Below, piece by piece: positions 9,288 through 17,191 of a DNA stretch of 64,000 nt (position 1 is the stretch's first letter; each line of letters starts with the position of its first letter). The DNA comes from JAFDBW01 sp963825575 (lineage in GTDB: Bacteria > Desulfobacterota > Desulfuromonadia > Desulfuromonadales > BM103). The stretch covers positions 62,001-126,000 of the forward strand of contig CAWGUB010000019.1 in the NCBI GenBank assembly GCA_963825575.1. Direction: 5' to 3'. The notes under the pieces are model-generated. The model did not search any database, was not told the DNA's origin, and saw only the letters and a program-made list of their open reading frames with translations. A program made the position numbers and the translations under genes.

Positions 9288-9764
9288 CTACTTGTAAATG
9301 CCGGCCCCAACCAGCATATCCGTAAACCCAACCCGGCGTATGTAGGTGAACTTATCGACCGGTTCACGACTGTTCGGCTTAGGCCACATGTACCAGATCC
9401 AGCCTTCGCCATTTTCCTTGGCAATATCGACAAATTCAACAAAGATCATCTTGGGTTTGTCCGGATTCTTGTCGGCGACATGGAAGAGCGGCCCCTTCTC
9501 AGTCAACTGCGGGATCATTGGGTGGGCAAGCATGTTACCATCAAGATCCATCAGGAACACGTAGGTGTTTTTCCAGACGAACTGACCTTCCTTGTTGGCG
9601 ATCTCAGCAATACCTGCTTCCTTGTTAGTCATTAGCAGGACCTCTGCTTTTTTACACATCTCAACGATCTCTTCACGGGTGGCATCTTCATCGGCTACAG
9701 CGACAAACGGCAGCAGCATGCTGGACAGCAAAAGGAACGCCAGAAACATAATCTTGTTTTTCAT
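9288..9764 (-). CDS. Periplasmic single-Cache domain protein
   Basis: 158-residue secreted protein. Residues 1-24 form a signal peptide (MKNKIMFLAFLLLSSMLLPF then cleavage near VAVAD). The mature part is a stand-alone Cache_2-like sensor fold, with FVWKNTYVFLMDLDGNMLAHP, a ligand-pocket turn DKNPDKPKMIFVEFVDIAKENGEGWIWYMWPKP and the terminal RVGFTDMLVGAGIY. These features match the ligand-binding domain of chemoreceptors and kinases, but no membrane or signalling domain is attached. Such free Cache proteins are common in Desulfuromonadia and may bind small organic acids; the ligand is not known. SD-like AAGGAG lies upstream of the ATG. Transcribed alone, convergent with the deaD unit. Confidence 0.88.
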   Translation of the reverse strand: MKNKIMFLAFLLLSSMLLPFVAVADEDATREEIVEMCKKAEVLLMTNKEAGIAEIANKEGQFVWKNTYVFLMDLDGNMLAHPMIPQLTEKGPLFHVADKNPDKPKMIFVEFVDIAKENGEGWIWYMWPKPNSREPVDKFTYIRRVGFTDMLVGAGIYK

Positions 9765-9974
9765 TATTTTGACTCCTTGCGATATTTGAGTGTCAGCCGG
9801 ACACTTGATTATATATTATGGTTTGCTTGCCATTATATCCGAAGGACCAACAAATACGCCACCAAGCCATTTTAGCGCAGAACCATACTCTGTCTGCCTA
9901 TAAATGTAAACCCACTAGTCATTAATTAGGGGCCTATTCTTACTTTATCAACGTCCGCAGACCGAGAAAAGCGG

Positions 9975-10003
9975 TTGACAGCCCTAAAGTCCTATGCTAT
10001 CAA
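9975..10003 (+). promoter_or_regulatory. Sigma70-type promoter for the Fo ATP synthase genes
   Basis: TTGACA (9975-9980) and TATCAA (9998-10003) separated by 17 bases, ending about 40 bases before the first gene of the operon. The -35 is consensus and the -10 matches 4 of 6. Confidence 0.6.
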
Positions 10004-10028
10004 GTGTAGGCTTAAAATCCAGGTGTAT

Positions 10029-10039
10029 TCTGTATACAA
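10029..10039. promoter_or_regulatory. CTGTATACA motif, copy 1 (before atpI/atpZ-like gene)
   Basis: TTCTGTATACAA lies in the leader immediately upstream of the start codon at 10045. The same core recurs upstream of atpE, the CbcL-like gene and the octaheme gene. Proposed operator only. Confidence 0.35.
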
Positions 10040-10044
10040 TTAAT

Positions 10045-10308
10045 ATGGCCGACGACAAACGTCAACTCATGAGATCTCTGGGCTTTTTATCAAGCCTGGG
10101 GATATCAATGGTGGCAGCTTCTTTCATTGGCCTGTTCATTGGCTACTACCTGGACAAGTGGTTGGGAACATCCCCCTGGATGACCCTGATCTGGCTCGGG
10201 TTCGGAATCGCCTCGGGCTTTCGCAACGTCTTCGTTCTGACCCGGCGCGTTATGCGCGAACAGGAACAGGAAGAAGAACAGGACCAGAAGGATGATGGTC
10301 CAGATTGA
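10045..10308 (+). CDS. AtpZ/AtpI-family ATP synthase accessory protein
   Basis: 87-residue membrane protein with two helices: residues 10-32 (LGFLSSLGISMVAASFIGLFIG) and about 40-62 (SPWMTLIWLGFGIASGFRNVF), and an acidic Gln/Glu-rich tail (REQEQEEEQDQKDD). This is the two-helix AtpZ/AtpI type that precedes atp operons and helps c-ring assembly or Mg2+ uptake in studied bacteria. The start at 10045 (MADDKRQL) is preferred over the upstream ATG at 9994, which would fall inside the promoter. It overlaps the next gene by 17 bases, so translation is probably coupled. Confidence 0.85.
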   Translation: MADDKRQLMRSLGFLSSLGISMVAASFIGLFIGYYLDKWLGTSPWMTLIWLGFGIASGFRNVFVLTRRVMREQEQEEEQDQKDDGPD

Positions 10309-10660
10309 ACGGCTGCCCGCGCAGATGTCCCGGCGCAACTGGATCATTCTGGCCCTGCTGCTGATCGGCAGCCTGCCTTTTGGCAATCTCGCCCTGAGTG
10401 CGGGAATTCTGGCCGGCGGGCTGGTCGCTATCGGCGGCTTTCTCTGGATGCAGCGCTCCCTCGGACGGCTCCTGGAGCAAACGGCCGGTGGCGCCAAATT
10501 TCGCTACCAGTTCGGCTACGTCATCCGGCTGGCAGCGCTGGCGATAATCCTGGCGGTTTTGATAGCAGTCATAAAAATCCACACCCTTGGCCTGATCATC
10601 GGCCTCTCGGTAGTGGTTATCAATTTGTTCTGGATAACGATACAGCGCGCCTTTAGGTAA
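10292..10660 (+). CDS. atpI: ATP synthase subunit I-like membrane protein
   Basis: 122-residue protein with four predicted helices (about 17-35, 37-52, 74-95 and 97-117). The arrangement with RRNWIILALLLIGSLPFGNLALSAGILAGGL and a second pair beginning QFGYVIRLAALAIILAVL fits ATP synthase subunit I, an assembly factor for the c-ring. Position between the AtpZ-like gene and atpB supports this. The two adjacent ATGs (10292, 10295) are both possible starts. The gene is 18 bases from atpB, in the same operon. Confidence 0.82.
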   Translation: MMVQIERLPAQMSRRNWIILALLLIGSLPFGNLALSAGILAGGLVAIGGFLWMQRSLGRLLEQTAGGAKFRYQFGYVIRLAALAIILAVLIAVIKIHTLGLIIGLSVVVINLFWITIQRAFR

Positions 10661-10678
10661 GAGGAGGCTTCTGGCACC

Positions 10679-11353
10679 ATGATACATCCTTTCATTTTCT
10701 TTGAGTGGCTCGAGCACCAACTGCACCTGCACATCGGCAACCATGTCACCTACACCTGGCTGGTCATGGCCCTGCTGATTCTTGTCTCCGTTCTGGTCAA
10801 ACGCAACATCAAGACGGTCCCGACCGGTCTGCAGAATTTCCTCGAGTTGGTCATAGACAGCATTGAAAACATGATCGAGGAGACCATGGGCCCCAAGGGC
10901 AAAGCTTACTTTCCCCTGATCGCCACCATCGCCTTCTTTATCCTGGTTTCGAACCTGATCGCTCTGATCCCCGGCTTCTTTCCGCCGACCGCCAACCTGA
11001 ACACCAATGCCGCTATAGCTCTGACAGTCTTTGCCATGACACATATCGTTGGCGTCAAAGAACATGGCATAGGTTATTTTAAACACTTCTGCGGACCGAT
11101 TGTCTGGCTGGCCCCATTGATGATTCCGATCGAAATCGTCGGCCACCTGGCACGCCCCTTATCGCTGACCTTGCGTCTGTTCGGCAACATGTTTGGCCAT
11201 GAAATCGTACTGATGATTTTCTTTACCCTGGTGCCTTTCCTGCTGCCGTTGCCATTGATGCTGATGGGGGTTCTGGTTGCGTTCATCCAGACCTTTGTAT
11301 TCATGCTGCTGGCAATGATTTACATTGCTGGTTCACTCGAAGAAGCTCACTAA
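10679..11353 (+). CDS. atpB: ATP synthase Fo subunit a
   Basis: 224-residue integral membrane subunit that forms the ion half-channels next to the c-ring. The essential arginine is seen in the motif LARPLSLTLRLFGNMFGHE (helix aIV/5), and the terminal helix has VAFIQTFVFMLLAMIYIAGSLEEAH, both diagnostic. N-terminal HPFIFFEWLEH resembles Geobacter subunit a. SD AAGAGGAGG precedes the ATG. Length is typical for Desulfuromonadia. F1 genes do not follow, so the Fo and F1 genes lie in separate loci, as in Geobacter genomes. Confidence 0.96.
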   Translation: MIHPFIFFEWLEHQLHLHIGNHVTYTWLVMALLILVSVLVKRNIKTVPTGLQNFLELVIDSIENMIEETMGPKGKAYFPLIATIAFFILVSNLIALIPGFFPPTANLNTNAAIALTVFAMTHIVGVKEHGIGYFKHFCGPIVWLAPLMIPIEIVGHLARPLSLTLRLFGNMFGHEIVLMIFFTLVPFLLPLPLMLMGVLVAFIQTFVFMLLAMIYIAGSLEEAH

Positions 11354-11375
11354 GCACGGATGTCCGTGCTTGCGT

Positions 11376-11390
11376 CCTATACTGTATAGG
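11376..11390. promoter_or_regulatory. CTGTATA palindrome, copy 2 (between atpB and atpE)
   Basis: CCTATACTGTATAGG is a perfect inverted repeat around a central T, 34 bases before the atpE start. It follows an 8-bp stem (AAGCACGG / CCGTGCTT, 11352-11371) without a T-tract, perhaps an RNA processing or stabilising hairpin that helps set a higher atpE level. Confidence 0.4.
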
Positions 11391-11424
11391 AAAACCGATC
11401 ACTAATTAGTTAAGGAGTAAAACA

Positions 11425-11691
11425 ATGGAGTATTTTGCTTGGTGTGTAATGGCTGCCGCTGTTGGCATGGGTCTTGGTTCTTTCGGTACCGGCATTGGTC
11501 AGGGTATCGCTATTTCCAAGGCGGTTGAAGGCGTTGCCCGCAACCCTGGGGCAAGCGGCAAGATCATGACCGTCATGCTGGTCGGTCTGGCAATGATTGA
11601 GTCCCTCGCAATCTACTGCCTCGTTGTTGCCATGATCATCCTCTTCGCCAACCCCTTCACCGACACTGTTGTGCAGATGCTCAGCAAATAA
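11425..11691 (+). CDS. atpE: ATP synthase Fo subunit c
   Basis: 88-residue hairpin protein of the c-ring. Helix 1 has the Gly-rich repeat GMGLGSFGTGIGQG and helix 2 the ion-binding carboxylate Glu59 in MIESLAIYCLV. The loop KAVEGVARNPGASGK is the usual polar loop that contacts subunits gamma/epsilon. Residues Gln26, Glu59, Ser60 and Tyr64 align with known Na+-site ligands (Gln32, Glu65, Ser66, Tyr70 of Ilyobacter), but the Thr67 equivalent is Leu61, so ion specificity is open. Strong SD AAGGAG. A terminator follows directly. Confidence 0.97.
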   Translation: MEYFAWCVMAAAVGMGLGSFGTGIGQGIAISKAVEGVARNPGASGKIMTVMLVGLAMIESLAIYCLVVAMIILFANPFTDTVVQMLSK

Positions 11692-11713
11692 GTCGATCTT
11701 AATTCAGCAAAAA

Positions 11714-11750
11714 GAAAAAGGGAGCAGCCATATCGGCTGCTCCCTTTTTC
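11714..11750 (+). terminator. Rho-independent terminator after atpE
   Basis: Stem AAGGGAGCAGCC / GGCTGCTCCCTT with 5-nt loop ATATC, followed by TTTTTC. It closes the Fo operon 25 bases after the atpE stop. Confidence 0.92.
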
Positions 11751-11766
11751 TTGAAATTCTTAAAAG

Positions 11767-12285
11767 CAGAACCGGCGGGTCGCGTCCCGCCAGACGCCAT
11801 ACTTTTGTCCGGCAACAAAAGTATGCAAAAGTGCCTGCTCCTTGCGGAGGGCATCTCATTTGCCGGATTTCTGAGGCATCAAAAGACGACAGTGCTCAAG
11901 AAGCCGGCCCGTTACAGGGGGGCCTTCCTTGCAGTGTGACCTACAAGTGAAAAACGTCAAAACAAAACTGCACTTGCAAGCTTCCACAAAAGGAGAGGCT
12001 CACAAGAGCCTCGGCTCCTGCGGGGGAAGCGTAGACTCCCGATCGATAAGAACAATCCGAATTGAGGTTGCCGTCTTTACGAGCCAGACATGCCCAGCGC
12101 AGCGCAGGCCCTTTTCTGCTTACTCTTTTAGGCCAGTAAAAGAGTAAGGCGCCGTCGGGGGGCGCAACCCCCGGATCTTGATTTTGTCTTTGAATTACAA
12201 GGCCCAATGAAAAAGGGCAACAGATTAACCACCCGTTGCCCTTCTATCATGAAGTTTGGCTGAACTTTGTCAGCAGCCATATCGG
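11767..12285 (-). repeat. Hairpin-rich dispersed element, copy A (inverse orientation)
   Basis: First of four related elements (others start at 40203, 57570, 62032). Core 11767-12174. Its plus-strand left end holds a terminal palindrome (GGCGGG...CCCGCC, 11774-11791), a 10-bp stem (CATACTTTTG / CAAAAGTATG, 11798-11825) and a GC stem (GCCTGCTCCTTGCGGAGGGC). Its right end holds the related 11-bp stem (12119-12148) and a CGGGGG...CCCCCG palindrome (12156-12173). A satellite module (12214-12278, GGGCAACAGATTAACC hairpin, then a stretch ending CAGCAGCC) follows and is also found beside copy D. The 11692-12353 interval contains no other feature that I can support; small frames inside are spurious. 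Confidence 0.85.
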
Positions 12286-12353
12286 CTACGGCCTTTTTGT
12301 TTTACTCTTATTTTCTCAGAGATTCTATGCCTTCGGGTGATACTTGTCGCCCT

Positions 12354-12584
12354 TTAAGCCACGCCCCGATTGCGCATGAAGCGCATAATCATAACACCGA
12401 ATATTGACAGGAAAATACCGATCCCGAAAGCCATGTAACCGATCCCACGTGCCTCACCCCAGCCCCACAGATCCTGGGCGCCAAGAATCCCGATCAGGAT
12501 CAGCCCACCCATGATCAGCAGGCCACCAACGACGTATAAACTCAGGGCCAGAACTGCCCAGATCAATCCGCGCCAACGACTCAT
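12354..12584 (-). CDS. Small two-helix membrane protein, unknown
   Basis: 76-residue protein. Helix 1 spans about residues 8-34 (LIWAVLALSLYVVGGLLIMG...GIL), helix 2 about 48-69 (IGYMAFGIGIFLSIFGVMIM), followed by a basic tail RFMRNRG. A ribosome-binding sequence (GGGAGAG in transcript sense) lies upstream of the ATG. It is convergent with the Fo operon across repeat copy A and divergent from the CbcL-like gene. I do not recognise a family. Hydrophobic pattern and RBS argue for a genuine gene. Confidence 0.62.
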   Translation of the reverse strand: MSRWRGLIWAVLALSLYVVGGLLIMGGLILIGILGAQDLWGWGEARGIGYMAFGIGIFLSIFGVMIMRFMRNRGVA

Positions 12585-12735
12585 TTTTTACTCTCCCGCT
12601 ATCAACTGATTGTTGCGGCATACTATGCCTTCAGATTTTACCTTGCAAGCCCTTATGCGGTGTATATAAAAAATATACCTTAGACAATTTTCACGATTGA
12701 CTTTTAATCCTGCCTATGATAAACCATTTTTAATC

Positions 12736-12750
12736 TTATACTGTATACAC
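12736..12750. promoter_or_regulatory. CTGTATACA motif, copy 3 (before cbcL)
   Basis: TTATACTGTATACAC, 120 bases upstream of the CbcL-like start, within an AT-rich leader (12585-12870) that holds no gene. Same core as at 10029, 11379 and 14844. Confidence 0.4.
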
Positions 12751-12870
12751 TACGTATTATCGCAACGCTATTAATTTATTGTGTTTTTTCTATTTTTCAT
12801 ACACTGAAATCTGCATTTCCGGAACCAAATCAGACTGAGAGCCCAATTGGATCATCAGGAGGTCTAATCA

Positions 12871-14733
12871 ATGAACTGCCGAACTCTTGCCTTTTTCATG
12901 CTGGCCGTAGCCCTGTTATTGCCTGCCATTCCGGCCCAGGCAGATAACGGCATGGCCATTGCTCCCGAGGTCTGTCTGGAATGTCATGATGATGTGGTGT
13001 CTCCCGTTGCCTACGGCGCATCGGTCCACGGGACCAATGCCTGCACCAGCTGCCACGTTGAAGTGACCTCGCTTGACGCGCACATGTCCGGCGAAGTCAT
13101 GCCCGAGGAACCGAAATGCGTCCGCTGTCATAAAAAAGAAACCATTGAGCACTACTCCAGCGTGCACCAGCTCAACGATGTCACCTGTGCCGCCTGTCAT
13201 GAAGATATTCATATCCACACCTATTGGAAGGGTGACAAGACCAAGGTCATCGCCAAGTGCACCGGCTGTCATGATGACCATGAGGACTATCTTGACTCCG
13301 TCCACGGCAAAGCAGTCAAAGCCGGCAACCAGGATTCAGCGGCCTGTCACGACTGCCACGGCCTGCACAAGATTGAACAACTTGGTGAACCTGGCAGTCA
13401 CGTCAACCGCGAGTTCCACACGAAGGTCTGCCTCACGTGCCATGCTGACGAAGAGATGATGGCACGCAACGGCGTGTTCAGCGTTGCCGTTGGCACCTAC
13501 ATGGACAGTTACCACGGCAAAAACTTCCGGCTTGGATCACCCGACAAGGTAGCGGGATGTGCCGACTGCCACACAGCGCATAACGTACTGCCAAAAGATG
13601 ACCCACAGTCAAGTGTCAATGAGGCAAACCTGACCGGAACCTGCGCTCAGTGTCATCAGAATGCAACAGGGCTGTTCGCCAAGTTCTATTCGCATGGAGA
13701 CATGCACGATCGCGACAACTACCCGATCCTTTATTGGACTTTTGTCTGCATGACCGGCCTGCTGGTCGGTACCTTTGCGGTTTTCTGGATTCATACCCTG
13801 CTCTGGATGATCCGCGGCTTTGTTGAAAACCGCGAAAAAATTGCTGCTCACCACAAAGGTGAAGACGAGCATCATATCAGCGAACCCCACAAGCAGTATG
13901 TGCGCTTCAAGCCACGTCACATCTTCCTGCACCTGACAGTTATCATCAGCTTCCTTGGTCTGACTCTGACCGGCTTGCCACTGAAGTTCGCCGATCAGCA
14001 CTGGGCTATGACGATGATGGACTTCTTCGGCGGGACCTACTATGCAGGCCTGATACACCGTGGCTGTGCGGTCCTGACTTTCTACTACTTCGTCTCCGCA
14101 CTCATCCTGAGTTTCGACTTCCTCTTCCTGCAGAAGAAGCGGACCCCAGGGGACATGTGGCTGACCCGCCTGTTCGGCCCCGACTCCCTCTGTCCGAACC
14201 TGCGCGACATTCGCGACGTGACAGGTATGGTGCGCTGGTTCCTGTTCCTGGGGCCGAAGCCTACCTTCGAACGCTGGACCTACTGGGAGAAATTCGACTT
14301 CCTCGCGGTCTTCTGGGGTATGTTTGCCATCGGCGGCTCGGGGCTGATGCTCTGGTTCCCTGAACTCTTCGGTTACTTCCTGCCGGGCTGGGCGTTCAAC
14401 GTCGCAACGATCATCCATTCGGACGAAGCCCTGCTGGCAACCGGTTTTATCTTCACCGTGCATTTTTTCAATACTCACGGTCGGCCAGAGAAATTCCCGA
14501 TGGACTTTGTCATCTTCAATGGCCAGTTGCCCAAAGAAGAATTCCTCGAGGAACGTGGCGACCAGTGGCGCCGCTACGAAGAGCAGGGGATTACAGAAGA
14601 TTTCGCCTGCAAGAAAGTCAGTGGCCCGGTTTATGACTTCTGCTTCAAGGCCTTCGGATACATCGCACTCTTTACCGGTATAGCGTGCTTGTTCCTGATG
14701 ATCTTTGCCTTCATGGGAGGCAGCGGCCACTAG
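12871..14733 (+). CDS. cbcL: CbcL-like inner-membrane multiheme c / diheme b cytochrome fusion
   Basis: 620-residue quinol-oxidising cytochrome. After a signal peptide (residues 1-24, cleavage after AQA) the periplasmic domain has nine CxxCH heme-c motifs: CLECH, CTSCH, CVRCH, CAACH, CTGCH, CHDCH, CLTCH, CADCH and CAQCH (to about residue 265). From about 285 it becomes an integral membrane domain with several helices and histidines typical for a HydC/FdnI-like diheme cytochrome b (HTLLWMIRGF, HIFLHLTVIISFLGLTLTGLPLKF, HRGCAVLTFYYF, HSDEALLATGFIFTVHFFNTHG). This exact architecture is that of Geobacter CbcL, which passes electrons from menaquinol to periplasmic cytochromes during respiration with low-potential extracellular acceptors. 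SD AGGAGG. It ends at a strong terminator and has a related octaheme gene downstream. Confidence 0.93.
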   Translation: MNCRTLAFFMLAVALLLPAIPAQADNGMAIAPEVCLECHDDVVSPVAYGASVHGTNACTSCHVEVTSLDAHMSGEVMPEEPKCVRCHKKETIEHYSSVHQLNDVTCAACHEDIHIHTYWKGDKTKVIAKCTGCHDDHEDYLDSVHGKAVKAGNQDSAACHDCHGLHKIEQLGEPGSHVNREFHTKVCLTCHADEEMMARNGVFSVAVGTYMDSYHGKNFRLGSPDKVAGCADCHTAHNVLPKDDPQSSVNEANLTGTCAQCHQNATGLFAKFYSHGDMHDRDNYPILYWTFVCMTGLLVGTFAVFWIHTLLWMIRGFVENREKIAAHHKGEDEHHISEPHKQYVRFKPRHIFLHLTVIISFLGLTLTGLPLKFADQHWAMTMMDFFGGTYYAGLIHRGCAVLTFYYFVSALILSFDFLFLQKKRTPGDMWLTRLFGPDSLCPNLRDIRDVTGMVRWFLFLGPKPTFERWTYWEKFDFLAVFWGMFAIGGSGLMLWFPELFGYFLPGWAFNVATIIHSDEALLATGFIFTVHFFNTHGRPEKFPMDFVIFNGQLPKEEFLEERGDQWRRYEEQGITEDFACKKVSGPVYDFCFKAFGYIALFTGIACLFLMIFAFMGGSGH

Positions 14734-14765
14734 CAACAAACTACTTGAAATATGAGATTTTTTCA

Positions 14766-14796
14766 GGGGCTGCCAAACGGCAGCCCCTTTTCTTTT
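14766..14796 (+). terminator. Rho-independent terminator after cbcL
   Basis: GGGGCTGCC / GGCAGCCCC 9-bp stem, 4-nt loop AAAC, followed by TTTTCTTTT. Confidence 0.92.
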
Positions 14797-14842
14797 GCTC
14801 TCAGCGAATGCCCGATTATCGTCTCTAGGCTCCGCTTATGTG

Positions 14843-14857
14843 CATACTGTATACACA
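14843..14857. promoter_or_regulatory. CTGTATACA motif, copy 4 (before octaheme cytochrome gene)
   Basis: CATACTGTATACACA, 113 bases before the start of the next gene, at a position similar to that of copy 3 relative to cbcL. Proposed operator; unproven. Confidence 0.4.
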
Positions 14858-14969
14858 GCTTTCTGTTGCATTGATTCGCAAAATGTGTATTATACGGTGG
14901 CTTGCGGGAATTTAATCCTTCCTGGATTTCAACAAAGCATTAGAAAACATTATAAAAGAGGTGCAGATC

Positions 14970-16133
14970 ATGCTGAAAAACGTTTTTGACTGGTGTAAAC
15001 GACACATTGTTATCTTTACCATCATTTCCGTGTTGTTTGTCGTGGTGTTTGGCTTCATCAACGTCCAGATTCTTCACATGACATCTGAGCCGGAATTTTG
15101 TCATCTTTGCCACCCGGCCCAGGGTTTTGGCCCTCTGGCTGAAGTTGATTCCTGGGAGCACTCTGCCCACGGTGACGCTGGCGTATCCTGCCTCGATTGC
15201 CATGGTCGTCCCGGTGTGCTCGGCTACGCGAAAGCCAAACTGGGTGGTTTGAAAGACACCTACATGCAGTTAACAATCTCCAAGGAAGAGAAACTGGAGA
15301 TCCTTTCCAACCCGCATAAGGACCTGGTTCCTTCTTGGCACTGCCTCTACTGCCACTCTGACGAGGGGAACAAAACAGTTCGCGAAACCACGAAGGGCCC
15401 GATGAAGCTCGTCAACATGCGTATGCTGGATGACGTGGTCAACCCGGATTTCCGTGAACGCAAGGGTCTAGCGGACATTATGACCGACGACTTTGTCGGC
15501 GGAACTCATTTTAACCACAGCCTGCACATCGAAGACTTCGACCTGACCTGCCGCGATTGTCACTTCGGTATCGTGCATAATCCGGCCACGGCGACCGACC
15601 GCATGAACTTCTGCCTCACCTGCCACGCCGACGCTCCGGATGATGCTCCACAAATGAAGGACTGCAACGTTTGTCACGAAGCCCAGGTCGCGATGAACGA
15701 AGGTACCGGCATTGAAGGCATAGAGGACGTACCCAGTTTGATGTACGGCGATGTCGCCGACATGACCTGCACCGACTGTCACACCGGGGTAACCAAAGGG
15801 GTTTTCCGTCCTTCTTCATCCACCTGCACGAATTGCCACGAAGACGAAGCCTACGTTGACGTATTTGACGAATGGGCGGAAACTACCAAGGCGCGGATTG
15901 AAGAACTCAAGGAGCTGCGCATCGAAGTGGAAGCCGAACTGGCAGATGCCGATGCAGCGAAGCGCGACACAGCCGCGGTTTGGACCATCTACGAAAGAGC
16001 ACTGCGCAATCTCAAGTTCGTGCGTAACGATGGCACCAACGGCGTTCACAACAATGAGTATGCCATCGCCATTCTCGACACCGTCGAAACTGATCTGAAG
16101 AAAGCCCTGTTGCAGCTCGACTCGGTCTGGTAA
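14970..16133 (+). CDS. Membrane-anchored octaheme c-type cytochrome, NapC/NirT-like
   Basis: 387-residue cytochrome with an uncleaved N-terminal anchor (about residues 14-37, HIVIFTIISVLFVVVFGFINV). Eight CxxCH motifs follow: CHLCH, CLDCH, CLYCH, CRDCH, CLTCH, CNVCH, CTDCH and CTNCH. The order FCHLCH ... HSAHGDAGVSCLDCHGRPG resembles NapC/NirT quinol dehydrogenases. The last 95 residues are heme-free and strongly charged, probably a helical coiled coil (TKARIEELKELRIEVEAELADADAAKR). ATG at 14970 is preceded by AGAGGTG, so I prefer it over the GTG at 14961. The gene lies directly after cbcL but behind a terminator, and has its own leader. Likely a periplasm-facing partner for CbcL; that partnership is inference. 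Confidence 0.9.
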   Translation: MLKNVFDWCKRHIVIFTIISVLFVVVFGFINVQILHMTSEPEFCHLCHPAQGFGPLAEVDSWEHSAHGDAGVSCLDCHGRPGVLGYAKAKLGGLKDTYMQLTISKEEKLEILSNPHKDLVPSWHCLYCHSDEGNKTVRETTKGPMKLVNMRMLDDVVNPDFRERKGLADIMTDDFVGGTHFNHSLHIEDFDLTCRDCHFGIVHNPATATDRMNFCLTCHADAPDDAPQMKDCNVCHEAQVAMNEGTGIEGIEDVPSLMYGDVADMTCTDCHTGVTKGVFRPSSSTCTNCHEDEAYVDVFDEWAETTKARIEELKELRIEVEAELADADAAKRDTAAVWTIYERALRNLKFVRNDGTNGVHNNEYAIAILDTVETDLKKALLQLDSVW

Positions 16134-16155
16134 AACTATCCTCAATATCTGTACC

Positions 16156-16186
16156 AAAGGCACCCGCATCAGCGGGTGCCTTTTTT
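16156..16186 (+). terminator. Rho-independent terminator after octaheme gene
   Basis: GGCACCCGC / GCGGGTGCC stem with 4-nt loop ATCA, then TTTTTT. The remaining sequence up to 16450 is AT-rich and shows no further feature. Confidence 0.92.
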
Positions 16187-16450
16187 ATTTGGGTATTTGG
16201 AATCTACTTTTGAAAAATGAAATTTCTAGGTTCAGCGAGTTCAACGTCAAATCGGAAGTTAGTATTGAAGCTCGGAAGTCAGGGATTCTCAGATTTAGGT
16301 CGTTTGAGTCGTTAATCACCCTAAAATAGTTCCGAAACAACTTCTGGGATACTCTGGCTTTTGACATTTTATTGAGGCCAATGTATGTTTGTCTTGTTAA
16401 TATCCTTGGATTTCTGAAATAAGAGCTGGCCATTTGTCTAGGAGACCAGT

Positions 16451-16678
16451 ATGCCTGATCGCAGAACCGGGCAACAGCTTGTTCATGTCATCACAAGAGA
16501 TGGAACTTATCAACATCTGACACCTCAAGTCCTCGATGTCCTACTCGAAAAGAATTACTTAATGAAATTTAGACGATCGAGTGGTTGGGTAACTGTTGGT
16601 GTTGGCCCTATTAGAGTCAAGGACAGACGTGAGGCCTCTCGCCCCTTTAACGGCGCCGATAAACGATCTGCCTTCTGA
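16451..16678 (+). CDS. Small protein, possibly GSU3473 family
   Basis: 75-residue soluble protein. The centre VHVITRDGTYQHLTPQVLDV followed by KFRRSSGWVTVGVGPIR matches from memory a small Geobacter family (GSU3473 family) in which a YKDG...V...LD..I..GKI.KF.RSSGWV...D.IR pattern recurs. No function is known for it. SD AGGAGA is about 9 bases before the ATG. It is monocistronic with its own terminator. The basic tail (KDRREASRPFNGADKR) may contact nucleic acid, which is a guess. Confidence 0.6.
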   Translation: MPDRRTGQQLVHVITRDGTYQHLTPQVLDVLLEKNYLMKFRRSSGWVTVGVGPIRVKDRREASRPFNGADKRSAF

Positions 16679-16706
16679 ATGCTTTATCACCATCTATAGA
16701 ACACGA

Positions 16707-16741
16707 AAGCCCCCGATCAGCAGATCGAGGGCTTTTCCTAT
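16707..16741 (+). terminator. Rho-independent terminator
   Basis: AAAGCCCCCGATC / GATCGAGGGCTTTT stem with loop AGCA. A similar hairpin (mirror arrangement) occurs at 22388-22425. Confidence 0.8.
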
Positions 16742-16743
16742 TT

Positions 16744-16800
16744 GTCAGCATCAATAAGATGCGAAAATGGCCTACTCTTCCTGGATGGGCATTTCTGCTA
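16744..16800 (+). repeat. Short island repeat R1, copy a
   Basis: CATCAATAAGATGCGAAAAT then GGCC...CCTGGATGGGC. Copies also at 19436 and 27027. The rest of the interval to 17191 (about 390 bases) is AT-rich and shows no gene; TTTTCGATTAATCGG (about 16926) is a small palindrome of unknown meaning. Confidence 0.6.
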
Positions 16801-17191
16801 GTCTGAAAACCCAAAAATAATGCAGGAGCAATTGTGAGAAATAATTGAGATGCGAGTGGTACAATGTGTTGTATGCTTGGTCCTCCCTAAATGTCAAGGT
16901 TTGTAGGAATCATCCACACAGACCGTTTTCGATTAATCGGTGTATATTGACCACTGTTTCAATTGCATGGTGAATGAGCTTTTAGGGGGATCAACAAACT
17001 TTTGACCATAGGCCATCTTCATGAATGAGGGTGGCTTTTTGTGTATTAATTTACCAGTTTCTGGCTAGTGCCTATTAGACCGCTACTTTTCTGCCTAGTT
17101 ACTAAGTTATACGCCAGATAAAAAGAGACAAAACAAATACAAAAATATAATCAAATATCCGTTCGTATTTCGGAAAAGGGTGCTTACATAA

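Noticed and set aside
9994..10044. Upstream start for the AtpZ/AtpI-like gene
   Set aside because: Overlaps the predicted -10 region; MADDKRQL at 10045 fits the family better.
11941..12207. 88-codon minus frame and several plus frames in repeat A (and the like in B, C and D)
   Set aside because: They follow the hairpin structure of the element, have no ribosome-binding site or shared start, and overlap on both strands.
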